A DNA stretch of 64,000 nucleotides from Ptychodera flava (taxonomy: Eukaryota > Hemichordata > Enteropneusta > Ptychoderidae), in contig NC_091929.1 of NCBI RefSeq assembly GCF_041260155.1, positions 30,666,462-30,730,461 of the forward strand, given 5' to 3'. The translations under genes were made by a program, and so were the position numbers. Positions 1-12,119 of the stretch are shown here, piece by piece. Below the pieces are notes generated by a model. That model was not told the DNA's origin, ran no database searches, and was given only the letters and a program-made list of their open reading frames with translations. The number at the start of each line of letters is the position of its first letter. Position 1 is the first letter of the stretch.

Positions 1-348
1 GCCGTTAGTTTGCTTGTCTATGCTTGCTATTTAAGTATGTCTGTGTATTTAGGGGGTGTGTAAGTGTGAGCCGTACTGAAACAATTCTTCTGCCATTGTA
101 TTGCCAGAGGACCTCTGCACTCACTATATCTTGTATTATGCTACGCACGTCCATTCTCGCGAGCCAGAGCATAATTTCCGTTCCGCGACCTCTTAACGGG
201 TAGCGCCAAGCTTTTGCCGTAAAGAGGCGCGTGGTTTACGACGATGTGCACGTCCTCTATAACATATTAATGTCTGTAGTAGCTTCAGAGATATTGGCTT
301 TAATCCCATGTTTGTTAATTTTCATATTCTGGTAACTTGACGGTGACA
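1..348. other. No gene seen at the left edge
   Basis: No supported coding exon, RNA gene or clear repeat. Short open frames here are unremarkable. The stretch is the left flank of the first MYND gene unit. Confidence 0.5.
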
Positions 349-513
349 CGTAGACTTGCTCCAAGTCTGTGGGCATATGAATTTATTAAAACAGAATAAA
401 TTGAAGGACTAAACTTCAGGAGACTGTTACATTAAGTGGTAAATTGTTTTGTAGATCGTTTGGTGAACGCCCAGTAACTCAGCTGCCGAGAAAAGCCAAG
501 CGACTGGGTCATG
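349..513 (+). repeat. Dispersed repeat R1, copy 1
   Basis: This stretch aligns by eye with 35399-35566: both begin with TAGACTTGCTCCAAGTCTG, continue through an ACAGAATAAAT block and end in a GAGAAAAG...CGACTGGG block. The start holds a small perfect stem, GACTTG-CTC-CAAGTC. Two diverged copies in one window indicate an interspersed element. The family is not identified. Confidence 0.6.
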
Positions 514-707
514 TCTAGGTGACGCGGAGAAGATTAATACAGTATATATGATGCTGTTCTCAATCTGTTGATGATGTTGTGGTTGTTGTTGATGCTGTGT
601 TATTGTTGCTTTGTCTGTATTTTTATTCAATAATGTTGTTATTGTGGCTGCTTGCTGACTGTGCTAATTGTATACCAAACTTTAACACCATCTCCCCCTT
701 TCCCTTT

Positions 708-735
708 AGACCCAGACTGATATTGTGATATTGTG
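708..735 (+). other. Splice acceptor and 5' UTR ahead of MYND copy 1 start
   Basis: A pyrimidine-rich run ends in TTTAG at 705-709, followed by a short leader containing an in-frame TGA (718-720) and then the ATG at 736. The same arrangement occurs at 8071-8090 (copy 2) and 24043-24062 (copy 3). All three genes therefore probably have an untranslated upstream exon that was not located. The in-frame stop supports 736 as the true start in copy 1. Confidence 0.55.
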
Positions 736-1728
736 ATGGATTCTCTTATCGGTGCGTGTTGGCGTTGTGGCCGTGCAGGAACTGTGAAGTGTCCACATTG
801 TGACTTTGGTCTGTATTGTGGTAGAAAGTGTATGGAAGACGACAAGTTTAGACATGAGGTTTGTAAGCTTTTATAATGCAATGAAAATATCGAATTTTTT
901 AAAGGTCAAGCACGTTTACTGTAGATTTTCCTCGATTTTAAAAATAGTGTTCAGCCAAAATACATGTACGGACATCACAGAAACCCTCGTCATGTTGTTA
1001 CGCCGTCCCTTTCTGTTCATGGCCAATAGCGGTGACGCTGAACCCCCGATGATCTACGACGCTGTTTATGTGACTGTCGTTGTCTCTTCTAGACTGAGAG
1101 ATCCGTCGCTCGAGGGCATTCTCTACGCTTTCCCTCGTAGGGGGGAGGGGGGTAGAGGGCGCCCTCGAGCGACAGCCTTTGTCTGTCATTTTTTCTCTTT
1201 TGTTTATTCTTGTCTGATCACCGAGGGCGTAGCTTCATTTCGACCAAGATTGTGAATCAATGAGTATATCTTCTGATTACAGTTAATATTCAAAAATCAT
1301 TTTCTCTCCTCATTGATCATATTAATATGATTATTACATACATGACATCTTATGAATACTCATACGCTGGTCGTGTTGAAGGTAGCAATGACGAAAATCA
1401 ACTCAAAGGAAGTATAAATTAAAGGGACAGGTTGTTTTTCTAAAGGCAGATTAAACTACTTGATAGATATTCCATTGGAAAAGAAATGAATATCACCATC
1501 TAAATACCCAATGTAACAGAACCATGGCTTTTATTACACTGACACATTACCTGTACACATAGAGACAGAAGGGAAGGAATGTATAAAATCGATGTGTAAT
1601 TTTGACGATGAAATGTTACTGATCAAAATGTTGACTACTGTTTTCGAGTTGTTGTTTTTGTTAGGTATGCTAAACGTTTAGAAACAGCATTGTACATAGC
1701 ATGAACTGATTGAATGGCATGGAGATCG

Positions 1729-1773
<45 letters not shown>

Positions 1774-1782
1774 GTATATATA

Positions 1783-1857
<75 letters not shown>

Positions 1858-3779
1858 AACCAATTATATCCAATTGGTTCGGTTTCTTCCAAATGATTAA
1901 TCTTTTCATTGCAAAAAAGGTAAGTAAACACATATCGCGCATTTCAATACACTTAGTCCTGGAATCCAACACAGTTTAACCTAAATATCAAGTAGTAAAT
2001 TGGTGTCACTGTTCACCTCTTCAGGTCGAGTGCAAGTATGCCAAGAAATTCCACGCGTGCAGTGCTTGTGGTAAAGAAACTCCGTCGACCAAACTGTGTT
2101 CTGCTTGTCTGTCGGCGAGGTACTGTAATAAAGATTGTCAAAAGAAACACTGGCCAAAACACAAGGATGCATGCTTTGAAGAAGGAAACAACATTATCAC
2201 ACAAGCGTCGATTTTAGTTAACTTGCTACGCCACGTTGATGTTGATACCAAGGAATTGGACGGCGCTTGTGTATATTACCTTGGCAACACACCTGCAGTT
2301 GATCTATTAAAACTGCACCAGAATGAATGGAGCAGTGGACACTATCCCGATAAGTTGTCCCTTCTACTTGCTGGGGTTGGTGACTTACGAAATGTAATCA
2401 AGACGGTAGCCTCACTTCCAGATGAGTTCAAAGGTGAAGTGGAATTTATCATCAACGACTGTGATGTCCATATTCTGGCTAGAAACGTGTTATTCTTGTA
2501 CATGATGTTTTCAGCAAGTGATATCAAGGAAGTCTCAGATGCGTTGGTACAGTTATGGTACTCCATATGCATTACAGACGAAGACAATGAATATCTGAAG
2601 GGCGTTCTCGAGCATTTGTTAACAACCGATACAGACGCCATAGCTCTACAGACAAAGGGCAAGTTGGTTGTTATGGGAGATGATTTAGAACAGTTCAAAT
2701 CGATCTGGTCAGCTTGGATGACGTCATTACAAAATGGCGGCCCGAAAGGGCATATTATCAAGCAACGCCACGCCACCATTGCCGGTGACCCTGAAAGTGC
2801 AGATGGTTGGTTGAACTACATTAATGGTGTACCTGAACGACATCGTCAGTCACTACAGGAATGGTGGAAATCTGGTGTTTTGATACCTTCTTCCGATCCT
2901 AAGAAACAGGAAGCAGTTTTTCAAAACGTGACGCTACTCTGTATAAATCCCCTATGTGACAATTCGGTCAGGCCTAATCCTTTTGCTAAACTGTCTCTGG
3001 CACGTTTGGTATCTCATCAGTTTCATGAGGAATTATTAGTGTACGCAGTCGAATCTGACAAAATTCCTTTTACTGGTTGGGATTATCTAGAGGCAAGTCT
3101 GCATACAGATGTAGATTGCGTACCAAAAATGTACTGCAGCTACATCTCTCACATGATTGAGAAATTCATTGGCGTTGCTGAAAGAGGCCAAGCTTCTTTT
3201 CACGTTCTGCTTGGCGATTGCTTTCAGCTTGGAACGAATTTTCAAGGAAAGAGTTTTGATCGCATCGCAACTTCAAATTTGGCTGACATCTATGGGGTAC
3301 CAGCTATTCTGGATTACTTTAAGCCTTTCTTGAATTCATCGAATTCCCATTCTCTCATTATTACGGAATATAAGAATTGGTTGGCTAATTTGAAAGCACT
3401 CCAGGCTGATCCTGTCAACAAGGAATTTAATTTTGATACGATGATCGGCATAGCTCGTGATACAGGAAATCCGATTGAGAATTTCGGTTTTTACAAATCG
3501 CAATTTACATATAGAGAATACTGCGATGATACAACGATGTTTATGAATTATCTCAGGGCGGATGTCCTAGTAAGCCGTATCCGAAAATCTGGACGGAAAC
3601 CGACGCGTAAGGACATACCAAACTACAGTGATGCCACGACATATAATGGACTCAGGCTTCGAGATTTTAACCACGAGCTCAATCGGGTCATGCCTTATCG
3701 TTGGAAGGTAAACAAGCGACGGGTTACTCAGATAAGTGGGCAAGGAAGGAATTTGGAATGGTATTTGGCAAATGATTAG
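736..3779 (+). CDS. Double-MYND zinc finger / DUF4470 protein, copy 1 (intact)
   Basis: Two coding exons, 736-858 and 2025-3779, joined by a phase-0 GT-AG intron, give 625 aa. Two MYND-type fingers follow one another: ligands C8, C11, C19, C22, C28, C32, H40, C44, then C53, C56, C66, C69, C75, C79, H87, C91. The intron cuts finger 1 between H40 and C44. Residues about 122-215 contain a YYLGNTPAVDLL start and a GVGDLRN motif typical of DUF4470, the domain also found at the N-terminus of the dynein assembly factor DNAAF3. A conserved C-terminal block SFDRIATSNLAD lies near residue 451. MYND fingers usually bind proline-rich peptide partners; the role of this family is unknown. No signal peptide or membrane segment is visible. 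The open frame and two close relatives downstream (8091, 24063) make the gene call strong. The functional assignment stays at family level. Confidence 0.88.
1105..1173. repeat. Hairpin in the intron of MYND copy 1
   Basis: GTCGCTCGAGGGC (1105-1117) is the exact reverse complement of 1161-1173. Pairing continues inward through CTCTAC/GTAGAG, giving arms of about 22 nt around a purine-rich loop. The homologous intron of copy 3 (24.2-24.6 kb) lacks it, so it is probably an insertion or local rearrangement in copy 1. Confidence 0.6.
1730..1855. repeat. (AT)n microsatellite
   Basis: About 125 bp of nearly pure AT dinucleotide in the intron of MYND copy 1, interrupted once by TATGTATATATAGTAT. It produces spurious YIYIYI open frames on both strands. 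Confidence 0.95.
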
Positions 3780-4690
3780 CGTTTTCTAGGAAGTGCTCAT
3801 AGTTATTTGTCTTGAATTAGAATTACTAATTGAAGATTCTGTAGAAGAAAGTATTGATGTGAACCAGGCAGGAAGTGTTCTGGTAACAATCAGAACTAGG
3901 AAACTTGGTAAAAGTGCGTATTGATGGCAAAGAGTTACTGATTTAAAATATGTTCATACATGTAAAGAACTCGACAATTAATGTAAAGAGGGTATGAGTA
4001 AATCGTAGAACATTTACGAAAATGCTGGGCAATCAAGTCAGTGTGCACGAGATATACAACAATCCGCAAGGCAAGTGTCATATGGAGTGAATTGTATCCA
4101 AACCGAGTGTATGCACCATCCGTAGAGGGTGTAACTGATGGAGCGTTATATTAAATTAACTTTCTTGTTTCTGGTATTTAAAGTAGTTTATTAAGGGTTT
4201 TAGCTTTAAAAAGGAAAGTCAAATTGCATAATCAAGCCACAGTTCGGCGTCGAACAGAAATTTGATGCCCGGGACAGAGCATAGTGATCGAGAGATATGT
4301 TTGCATAGCACGTGTACTCATACTCTGTGGTAGTGTGAGGTGGGCAACAATAAGTGTCAATGTTGGAAGGCGAAGTGCTGTGAAAAGTTTATGTGAGTTA
4401 TGTAGTTTCATAGGTATGATTTCAAAACATTTACATTACACTATTAAATTTAAATAATGAAACATTACATTATCAATTATAGATTGCAGCTATTAGCTGT
4501 AAAGATCACATAAAGAAGCAGAAAAGATGCTCTCACAACCTAAACAACTGGAATAATGTGAAACAAAAATACAGAATTGAAATACCTTTACTGTCAATTC
4601 TATGTTCACGTACATTGACTTGATCATGTCACCATCCTTACAAAATACAAAATGCATGACAGTAGTGGAAATAGCCAATCCCTTGAGAAT
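3780..4690 (+). repeat. 3' flank of MYND unit, copy 1
   Basis: No further gene. This flank is collinear with 10632-11547 and 29524-30420, the flanks of copies 2 and 3, so the duplicated unit extends well beyond the coding region. Shared landmarks are a motif around GACATATA(G/C), the run GAATTGTATCCAAA, a GAGGGTGTAAC block and GGGACAGAGCAT. Part of it may be 3' UTR; no polyadenylation signal was assigned. Confidence 0.65.
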
Positions 4691-7600
4691 AATTACCGTT
4701 TTAACTTTCCGTAACCTTTATTGGTATTTTCATGTACAACCTCGTTTTTAGAAATAAATTAAATAATACTCCAACTCCCTTGACATTGATAATTGCACTG
4801 TAGTTCTGCCATCTATTTCGAGATTTCAAACAGCTCTTAAAGCGTTGGCACAATTTTCTCGTTGGAGACAATATAAAAATCTTTATTAGTCTGAATTTTG
4901 ATACTTTGTTGAAGAAAATTCCAACGTTGATAAATTTCTATCACGGCATTAGCAATGCAAAATTTATGTATTCAGTACATTCAATATCACGGATGCCAAT
5001 GTATTTATTTTACATTCAACTTTGTTGATCTTACTCCTCCTTCAGAGTCCGAGGATGAGCCAATCTCTTGATCATTTTGTGTTACTATAGATTTAAGCCA
5101 ATCATGTCATGGATTGCTGTAATTGATTGAGATTAATAAAGTCACACATGCGTAAAAATTGAAATTGTCTCACTCATGTTTTTCATTTAAATGAGCAACT
5201 TTGAACAAATTAGTTTGGTACCATAGGAAAACACTGACGACGTTCCATTATTCCATTGTTCCACGTAACCAGCATTGGACTGTGGTGATTTTCCTTTTAC
5301 TTCTCTGGAATCTTTGATGTCGGTATGTACAAACGAATGTTGACAACAAAAGTCTCTATTATGCCTTCAAAATAAGAACGCTGGGATGAATACAGCTTAC
5401 TATACCAATACTTCGATCTCAGATATGGCGACCTTCGCATTGGAAGGATTTGACTTGTGTTCAAACTTTCCCCAAAGAAACTTTACACCATTCTTTATTA
5501 ATAATCCAAAAATATTACAGGTGTAATGTGCAAAGTTCGGAATCAGAGAAATACATTTCCTAAGAAATCCGTAGTTGAAATTCAGATTGGCGTTATACCC
5601 TGCGTTAACTATAAAAGTGACAAAGAAGATGTTATAACAAGACTGTGAAAATTAAATGTACGCCATATGCTTCAAAATAAGTTAAAATGAGCAGCTTCTG
5701 AGGAAAATACTTGACAAAACCGCCGCGCCGTCAGAAAAATGCCCCGCTGGCGTATCTAAAATGAAAGTCTATCACCTATGTGTGGCGTACCTAAGGACAA
5801 ATTCTGATGCCTTTGAAGCCACCAATGTTATGCTCAGGCTCTGGTCTATTTTCCCCTATACAGAAAATATCTTTTCAATCATTAAACGCACGCATCAACA
5901 AAAGTTGTTACTAAGGCACCACCAATCACTATCTACTCCTCAATTACTTCAAGTACAATCTGGAAAAGAATAGAAACAGCCGAGAAACATAAGTATGGAT
6001 ATGTGCAGCAGTCTGCGGTAGTACTTCTTCGCTATTGATATATTAAAGCTTTGTCGATACCTGACTTTTGTGACGTCATCGCCCAGATTATTACTAGTAA
6101 TGTATCTTATTATCAAGAATTGTGGTCCCCACATGTTTTAAACATCTAAAATTCCCCAGCATTGCCAAAACTGTGAAATAATAGCAATAATTATCCCTTC
6201 CAGCCCATAATAGACTAAAGCAAACTTCGCACTATGTATTGGGCTTCGCCTCGTATATTGTGTTTTGAAGAGTTTGCTTTCGTCCATTATTGGCCGGGAG
6301 GGGGTACACTATTGCTTAGATGAAGAAACGTACAGAAGAATCTCCCCGACATACGTTCTTAGTTTCTCATGGAATGTTATGCCTGAGAAAGTTTCTGCAT
6401 ATGTGGGATATATACGATACGTGCTGCGTAAAAATATCCTGCAAACTTTGAGCCTTATCCCTTTGACCTAGGAGAAAAAGTGTGCAATCGAAATTGAAAT
6501 GCATGCAGGTCCTATTGCGACGGTGTAACTATCCCTTAATATTCACGTATGTAGTCAACTAATAATAAATAAGTCAACGAATAATAAATAAGTTTGTGAT
6601 ATAATTTTGAACAAATAACATGCCTTTTCATATTGGAAACAAATATTTCAAAGCATGATAGGACATAAATCGTCAAATTACACCAAAACCTTAGAATCAG
6701 CTTCGCAGTCTTGACACTTAACTGAAGAAAGTACAAAATGAAATTTAAAAGTTTCTTATTTATTTTGGCAGTATAGAAGCTGTTTCCACGAATTCAGAAC
6801 ATCAAATCATTGTTTAGCTCTTATTATTCGATGACCTATATTCATAACAATGCAGAACGTCTACAGACAAGCAAGTTCGTTGTTGTTGTCAGTAAAGGAT
6901 CGACTGCCGGAACCTAGGGGATAGGGTAGTTAAAGATGCTCCGCGAAGATGGTTTGAAAAAGGTCTTAGCTTTACTGGCGACGATATGTATACCTTTCTT
7001 ACTTTGATTAAGAAATGACAATAAATGTCCTACATAACGGCCAATCACTACATACAACTATGACTCAACATCATGAGATGGCACCTTCTGCGCATGACTT
7101 TATTTATGTATGACCCCTCAGACAAGACGCCCTGCCCTATCCCCATTGTCCGTTCTAGTTTGTTTACAGTAACAAGGCAACTGCATATGTAAGGTGCGAC
7201 GTTCTAACTGTGGTTGTCTCCGCAAAAGCGTAATCTTGCAATCTAAGGTATGGAATTGCTGCTCGTTTGTTCTGTATATTTTAAATACCGAACATGGTAT
7301 ATCTACGGCGTGTCTGTACGGTTAAACGTACATTTTACCTGAATATAATTCCAGGTCAAGCTGGTGTCGGGTAGGGCGTGGAGACAGCGTAGGAACAAAA
7401 CAAATTTACTAGGCCTTTTGCACAAGACACCGATACCGCATCATCTTACATACGTTGATTTATTTCATGAAGGAAATCTTCCATTTTTCAGTGCTAGCAG
7501 AGATTGCCATACACAAGAATCTTTCTCTTTCACTTCGTGTACCTGGAAAGTGGCAAACCATTTTCACAAAGGAGATCGTCTGCTGCGCTGCTCTCATTTG

Positions 7601-7794
7601 TAAACGGTGACTCATCTCTCGTGCGCACAAGTTTTATGTCAAACAGAATCAATGGGCACACAATTCTCTGCCAGGACTTTTGAAATGTGGTACATAACGC
7701 CGCGGAGACATTCAGGAAGTTCATCTAATGACAATTTACGCCAATCAGTGGTAACCGATTTGAGCTTGTGCTAGATAGCATGCAACTCTCCACC
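4691..7794. repeat. Duplicated intergenic spacer, unit 1
   Basis: No coding gene is supported. The spacer is collinear with 15711-15853 plus 19757-22890 after copy 2. Examples are the CTTTATTAGTCTGAATTTTG region near 4880 versus 19830, the TATTGGCCGGGAGGGGGT block near 6290 versus 21450, and GTCGGGTAGGGCGTGGAGAC near 7366 versus 22487. It holds short unsupported open frames on both strands. A diverged relative of the AGGTAG MITE family may lie at 5455-5640. Confidence 0.65.
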
Positions 7795-7904
7795 TCATAT
7801 GCAAATTGGACGTTTCCGAAATTTCAGAGACAGTGTCCTGAAAAGCGCTCCCAATTGTTTTTTTTTATTTATATACACGTTGACGCGTAGAGATACGGTA
7901 TAAA

Positions 7905-7965
7905 TGTTGTTGTTGTTGTTGTTGTTGTTGCTGTTGCTGTTGTTGTTGTTTCTTGTTGTTTTGTT
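7905..7965. repeat. (GTT)n trinucleotide tract upstream of MYND copy 2
   Basis: A run of GTT repeats with occasional GCT. Less regular GTT-rich tracts sit at the same relative place before copy 1 (about 560-640) and copy 3 (about 23900-23960), so the tract is part of the duplicated unit and has changed in length. Confidence 0.8.
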
Positions 7966-8090
7966 GTCTGTGTTTTTATTCAATAGTGTTTTCATTGTGG
8001 CAGCGGGATGAATGTTGCTGAAAATGCCATTTTTATACCAAACTTTAACACCATCTCCTTCTTTCTCTTTAGGCCCAGGCTGATATTGCT

Positions 8091-10305
8091 ATGGATTCTC
8101 TTATTGGAGCGTGTTGGCGTTGTGGCCGTGCAGGAACTGTGAAGTGTCCGCAGTGTGATTTTGGTCTCTATTGTGGTAGAAAGTGTATGAAAGAGGACAA
8201 GTTCAGACATGAGGTTTGTGCGCTTTGATACTGCAATTCAAATCTTGAATTTCTTAAAGGGCTAGCACGTTGATTGTACATCTGATCGATTTTGAAATCG
8301 TTTTCGGCTTGTATATATACACGGACATTATAGAAACCCCCTTCATGGTGTTACATCGTCCCTTTCTGTCCGTGTGCAATCTAGTGGTGACACTTAATTT
8401 TATAACCCATAAGAACCTCCCATGATATAGGCTCAACTAATATGCAGTGTCACACGATAACAGATGTTAAAGTGACACATTACCATACAGACATAAAGGA
8501 AAGAATGTGTAATTTGAGACGATCAAATGTTAATCATCAAATTGTTGACTTCCGTTTTCTAGTTGCTGTTGTTTGAGTTTTGTCGATCGTACGCTTGTAA
8601 AACGTTTTGGAAACAGTATTGTAGATGCTGTGAACTGACCGCGTAGTATGCAGGCCGCAACATTAATATGGCAGCCAGTTGTCTGTCAAATTCTATGTGG
8701 TCATACTGCTTCTTCCGAATAAAATGAACATTTTTCATTGCAAAACCTTTCACTGTACACATATAGCGCATTACAATACACTTTCTCGTGACGTCAAACA
8801 CCGTTTGACCTAAATACTTTATTGTGCAAAGTTGTCAATCTGTGAACTACTGTTCACCTTTTCAGGTCGAGTGTAAGTATGCCAAGAAATTCCACGTGTG
8901 CAGTGCCTGTGGTAAAGAAACTCCATCGACCAAACTGTGTTCTGCTTGTTTGTCGGCGAGGTACTGTAATAAAGATTGTCAAAAGAAACACTGGCCAAAA
9001 CACAAGGATGCATGCTTTGAGGTAGGAAACAACATTATCACACTAGCGTCGATTTTAGTTAACTCGCAACGCCAAGTTTATGTTGATACCAAGGAATTGG
9101 ACGGCGCTGGTGTCTATTACCTTGGGAACACACCTGCAGTTGATCTCTTAAAACTACACCAGAATGAATGGAGCAGTGGACATTATCCCGATAAGTTGTC
9201 CCTTCTACTTGCTGGTGTTGGTGACCTAAGAAATGTAATCAAGACGGTAGCCTCACTTCCAGATGAGTTCAAAGGTCAAGTGGAATTTATCATGAACGAC
9301 TGTGATGTCCATATTCTGGCTAGAAACGTGTTATTCTTGTACATGATGTTTTCGGCAAGTGATATCAAGGAAGTCTCAGATGCGTTGGTCCAGTTATGGT
9401 ACTCCATATGCATTACTGACGAACACAATGAATATCTGAAGGGCGTTCTCGAGCATTTGTTGACAACCGACACAGACGCTATAGCTCTACAGACAAAGGG
9501 CAAGTTGGTTGTTATGGAAGATGATTTACATCAGTTCAAATCGATCTGGTCGGCTTGGATGACGTCATTACAAAATGGCGGACCGAAAGGCCATATTATC
9601 AGGCAACGCCACGCCAGCATTGTCGGTAACTCTGAGTGTGCAGATGGTTGGTTGAACTACATTAATGGCGTACCTGAACGACATCGTCAGTCACTGAAGG
9701 AATGGTGGAAGTGTGGTGTTTTGCTACCTTCTTCCGATCCTAAGAAACAGGAAGCAGTTTTTCAAAACGTGACTCTACTCTGTATAAATCCTCTCTGTGA
9801 CAAATCGGTAAGGCCTAATCCTTTTGCTGAACTGTCTCTGGCACGCATAGTATCTCATCAGTTTCATGATGAATCATTGGTGTACCCAGTCGAATCTGAC
9901 AAAATTCCTTTTACTTGTTGGGATTATTTAGAGGCAAGTCTGCACACAGATGTAGATTGCGTACCAAAAATGTACTGTAGCTACATCTCTCACATGATTG
10001 AGAAATTCATTGGCGTTGCTGAAAGAGGCCAAGCTTCAATTCACGCTCTGCTCGGCGATTGCTTTCAGCTTGGAACGAAAATTCAAGGAAAGAGTTTCGA
10101 TCGCATCGCAACTTCAAATTTGGCTGATTACTATGGGGTACCAGCTATTCTGGATTACTTTAAGCCTTTCTTAAATTCATTGAATTCCAGTTCTCTCATT
10201 ATAACGGAATCATTGAATTGGCTGGGTCATTTGAAAGCAGTCGAGCCTGATCCGCTCGACAAGGACAAAAGTATAATTGGTATTTTGTTACAATGTTTGG
10301 CATAG
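8091..10305 (+). CDS. Double-MYND / DUF4470 protein, copy 2 (frameshifted near C-terminus)
   Basis: Exons 8091-8213 and 8866-10305 are joined by a 652-bp phase-0 intron. The frame runs to a TAG at 10303-10305 and gives about 520 aa. Both MYND fingers and the DUF4470 motifs (YYLGNTPAVDL, GVGDLRN, SFDRIATSNLAD) are present and close to copy 1. Near 10265-10295, in a linker that differs in length among copies, the frame shifts; the homologous C-terminal tail continues in another frame at 10293-10631. Measured between two shared landmarks, the linker is 62 nt here, 51 in copy 1 and 60 in copy 3, so this copy is out of frame by one deletion or two inserted bases. The product is either truncated, lacking about 105 residues, or the gene is a young pseudogene. 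An assembly error at this point cannot be excluded. Confidence 0.75.
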
Positions 10306-10631
10306 ATCGTGACACAGGAAATCCGATTGAGAATTTCGGTTTTTTCGAATCGCAGACTACATTTAGAGAATACTGTGATGCGACAACGATGTTTATGAAT
10401 TATCTCAGGATTGATGTCCTGGCAAGCCGCATCCGAAAATCTGGACGGAAACCGACGCGTAAGGACATTCCAAACTACAGTGATGCCACGACATATAATG
10501 GACTCAGGCTTCGAGATTTTAACCACGAGCTCAATCGGGTCATGCCTTATCGTTGGAAGGTAAACAAGCGACGGGTTACTCAGATAAATGGGCAAGAAAG
10601 AAATTTGGAATGGTATTTGGCCAATGATTAG
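10293..10631 (+). pseudogene. Detached C-terminal segment of MYND copy 2
   Basis: This frame encodes the final block matching copy 1 (DTGNPIENFGF, FMNYLR, RKPTRKDIPNYSDATTYNGL) and ends at a TAG in the same place as the other copies. It is not in frame with the upstream exon. No usable intron bridges the shift: the nearest GT...AG pair would be only about 35 bp. Conservation of the tail suggests the shift is recent. Confidence 0.75.
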
Positions 10632-11547
10632 CGTTTTTCAGGAAGTGATCATAGTTATTTGTCATAAATGAAATTCCGAATTGAAGATTCTATAGAGGAA
10701 AACATTGATGTGAACCTGGGAGGAAATATTCTTGTAACAATCAGAACTAGGTAATCTAGGTAAAAGGGCGTATTGAATCCAAAAGACGTTGTTTTTATGC
10801 TTACAAATGGCAAAGAGTCACTGATATGAAACATGTGCATACATGTGAGAAAATTGACAGTTAATTTAAAGAGGGGATGAGTAAATCGGAGGAAATTTAC
10901 GACAACTCTGGGCAATGAATTAACGCTGGCTGCAAGTGAGTGTGCATGACATATACAACAATCTTCCAAGCAAGTTTCATATTATATACAGTGAATCGTA
11001 TCAAATCGAGTGTATAAACCACCTGTAAAGGGCGTAATTGCTAGTGTGTTATATTATATTAACTTTCGTGGTAATGGTATTTAAACTAGTTTATTAAGAG
11101 TTTTAGCTTTAAATAGGAAAGTCAGATTGCAATAGTTCGCCATCAAACGGAAATTTGATGCTCGTGACAGACCATTAGTCAACAAGAGTTATGTTTTCAT
11201 AGCACGTGTACTCACACACTCTTTGGTAGTGTGAGGTAGGCAACAATAAGTGTCAATGTCGGATGGCGAAGTGCTGTGAAATGTTTATTTGAATTATATA
11301 GTTTCATTGGCATGATTGCAAAACGTTTACACTACACTATTAAATTTTAAATAATGAAACATTACATTATCAATTATCGATTGCAGCTATTACCTGTAAA
11401 GATCACATAAACAAGCAGAAAAGATGCTCCCACAACCTAAACAACTAGAATAATGTGAACAAAACACATAATTGAAATACCTTTAGTGTCAACCATTCCA
11501 TGTTCACGTACATTGAACTGATCATGTCACCATCCCTACACAATACC
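10632..11547 (+). repeat. 3' flank of MYND unit, copy 2
   Basis: Collinear with 3780-4640 after copy 1. The match breaks off at about 11548, after ATCATGTCACCATCC and a few more bases, where foreign sequence begins. It resumes at about 15711. Confidence 0.7.
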
Positions 11548-11559
11548 CGGAATTACTAC

Positions 11560-11912
11560 TTCCAAACGAAGACCGTGTTTGCAATGAATTGCGGGAAATA
11601 AAGCTTAGGTCACGGGGTCATTCGTGCCAAACCGCTCTAATCGTCACATGTGGACACACATACACGTCGACAATCCACATCGCGCAGACTGAACCTTGCC
11701 TATTGCTTGTTATTTTGCCATAGTTTTTATTCCGCACAAAGACCGTGTTTGCAATGAATTGCGGGAAATAAAGCTTAGGTCACCGGGTCATTCGTGCCAA
11801 ACCGCTCTAATCGTCACATGTGGACACACATACACGTCGACAATCCACATCGCGCAGACTGAACCTTGCCTATTGCTTGTTATTTTGCCATAGTTTTATT
11901 TCCGAACAAAGT
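11560..11912. repeat. Tandem duplication, 170-bp period
   Basis: GACCGTGTTTGCAATGAATT occurs at 11571 and again at 11741, and the two 170-bp units are nearly identical (for example GGTCACGGGG versus GGTCACCGGG). Near identity means a very recent duplication. It is the first piece of the foreign block that interrupts the unit-2 spacer. Confidence 0.9.
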
Positions 11913-11940
11913 GACCCAACACTATTCACAGGCGCTCGTT

Positions 11941-12114
11941 AGCTGGGTAGTCTGCTAAACCGATCGATTTTCGGCTCGATCTATCGATCCCGTACTCAAT
12001 CTGCGCGCCACTGCAACCTATAAACTGCTCCTTTTAGGTTGCAGTGGCTGGCAGATCGAGTACGGGATCGATAGATTGAGCCGAAAATCGATCGATTTAG
12101 CAGACTACCCAGCT
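11941..12114. mobile_element. Long hairpin, MITE-like (79-bp arms)
   Basis: The arms 11941-12019 and 12036-12114 are near-perfect inverted copies with a 16-nt loop. They begin and end with AGCTGGGTAGTCTGCTAAA and its complement, and contain ATCGATCGATTT-type palindromes. No open frame. The structure fits a foldback or MITE-type insertion that directly abuts the next TIR element. Confidence 0.75.
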
Positions 12115-12119
12115 ATTAG

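Noticed and set aside
1670-1979. Overlapping open frames with long YIYIYI runs on both strands
   Set aside because: They are translations of the (AT)n microsatellite.
2342-2779. 145-codon open frame on the minus strand opposite MYND copy 1, with similar frames opposite copies 2 and 3
   Set aside because: It is a shadow of the conserved plus-strand exon and has no independent features.
8824-8865. Open frame extending upstream of the exon 2 acceptor in copies 2 and 3
   Set aside because: The extension uses non-ATG starts within the intron and is not conserved in copy 1; the acceptor at 8864-8865 with exon 1 at 8091 explains the gene.
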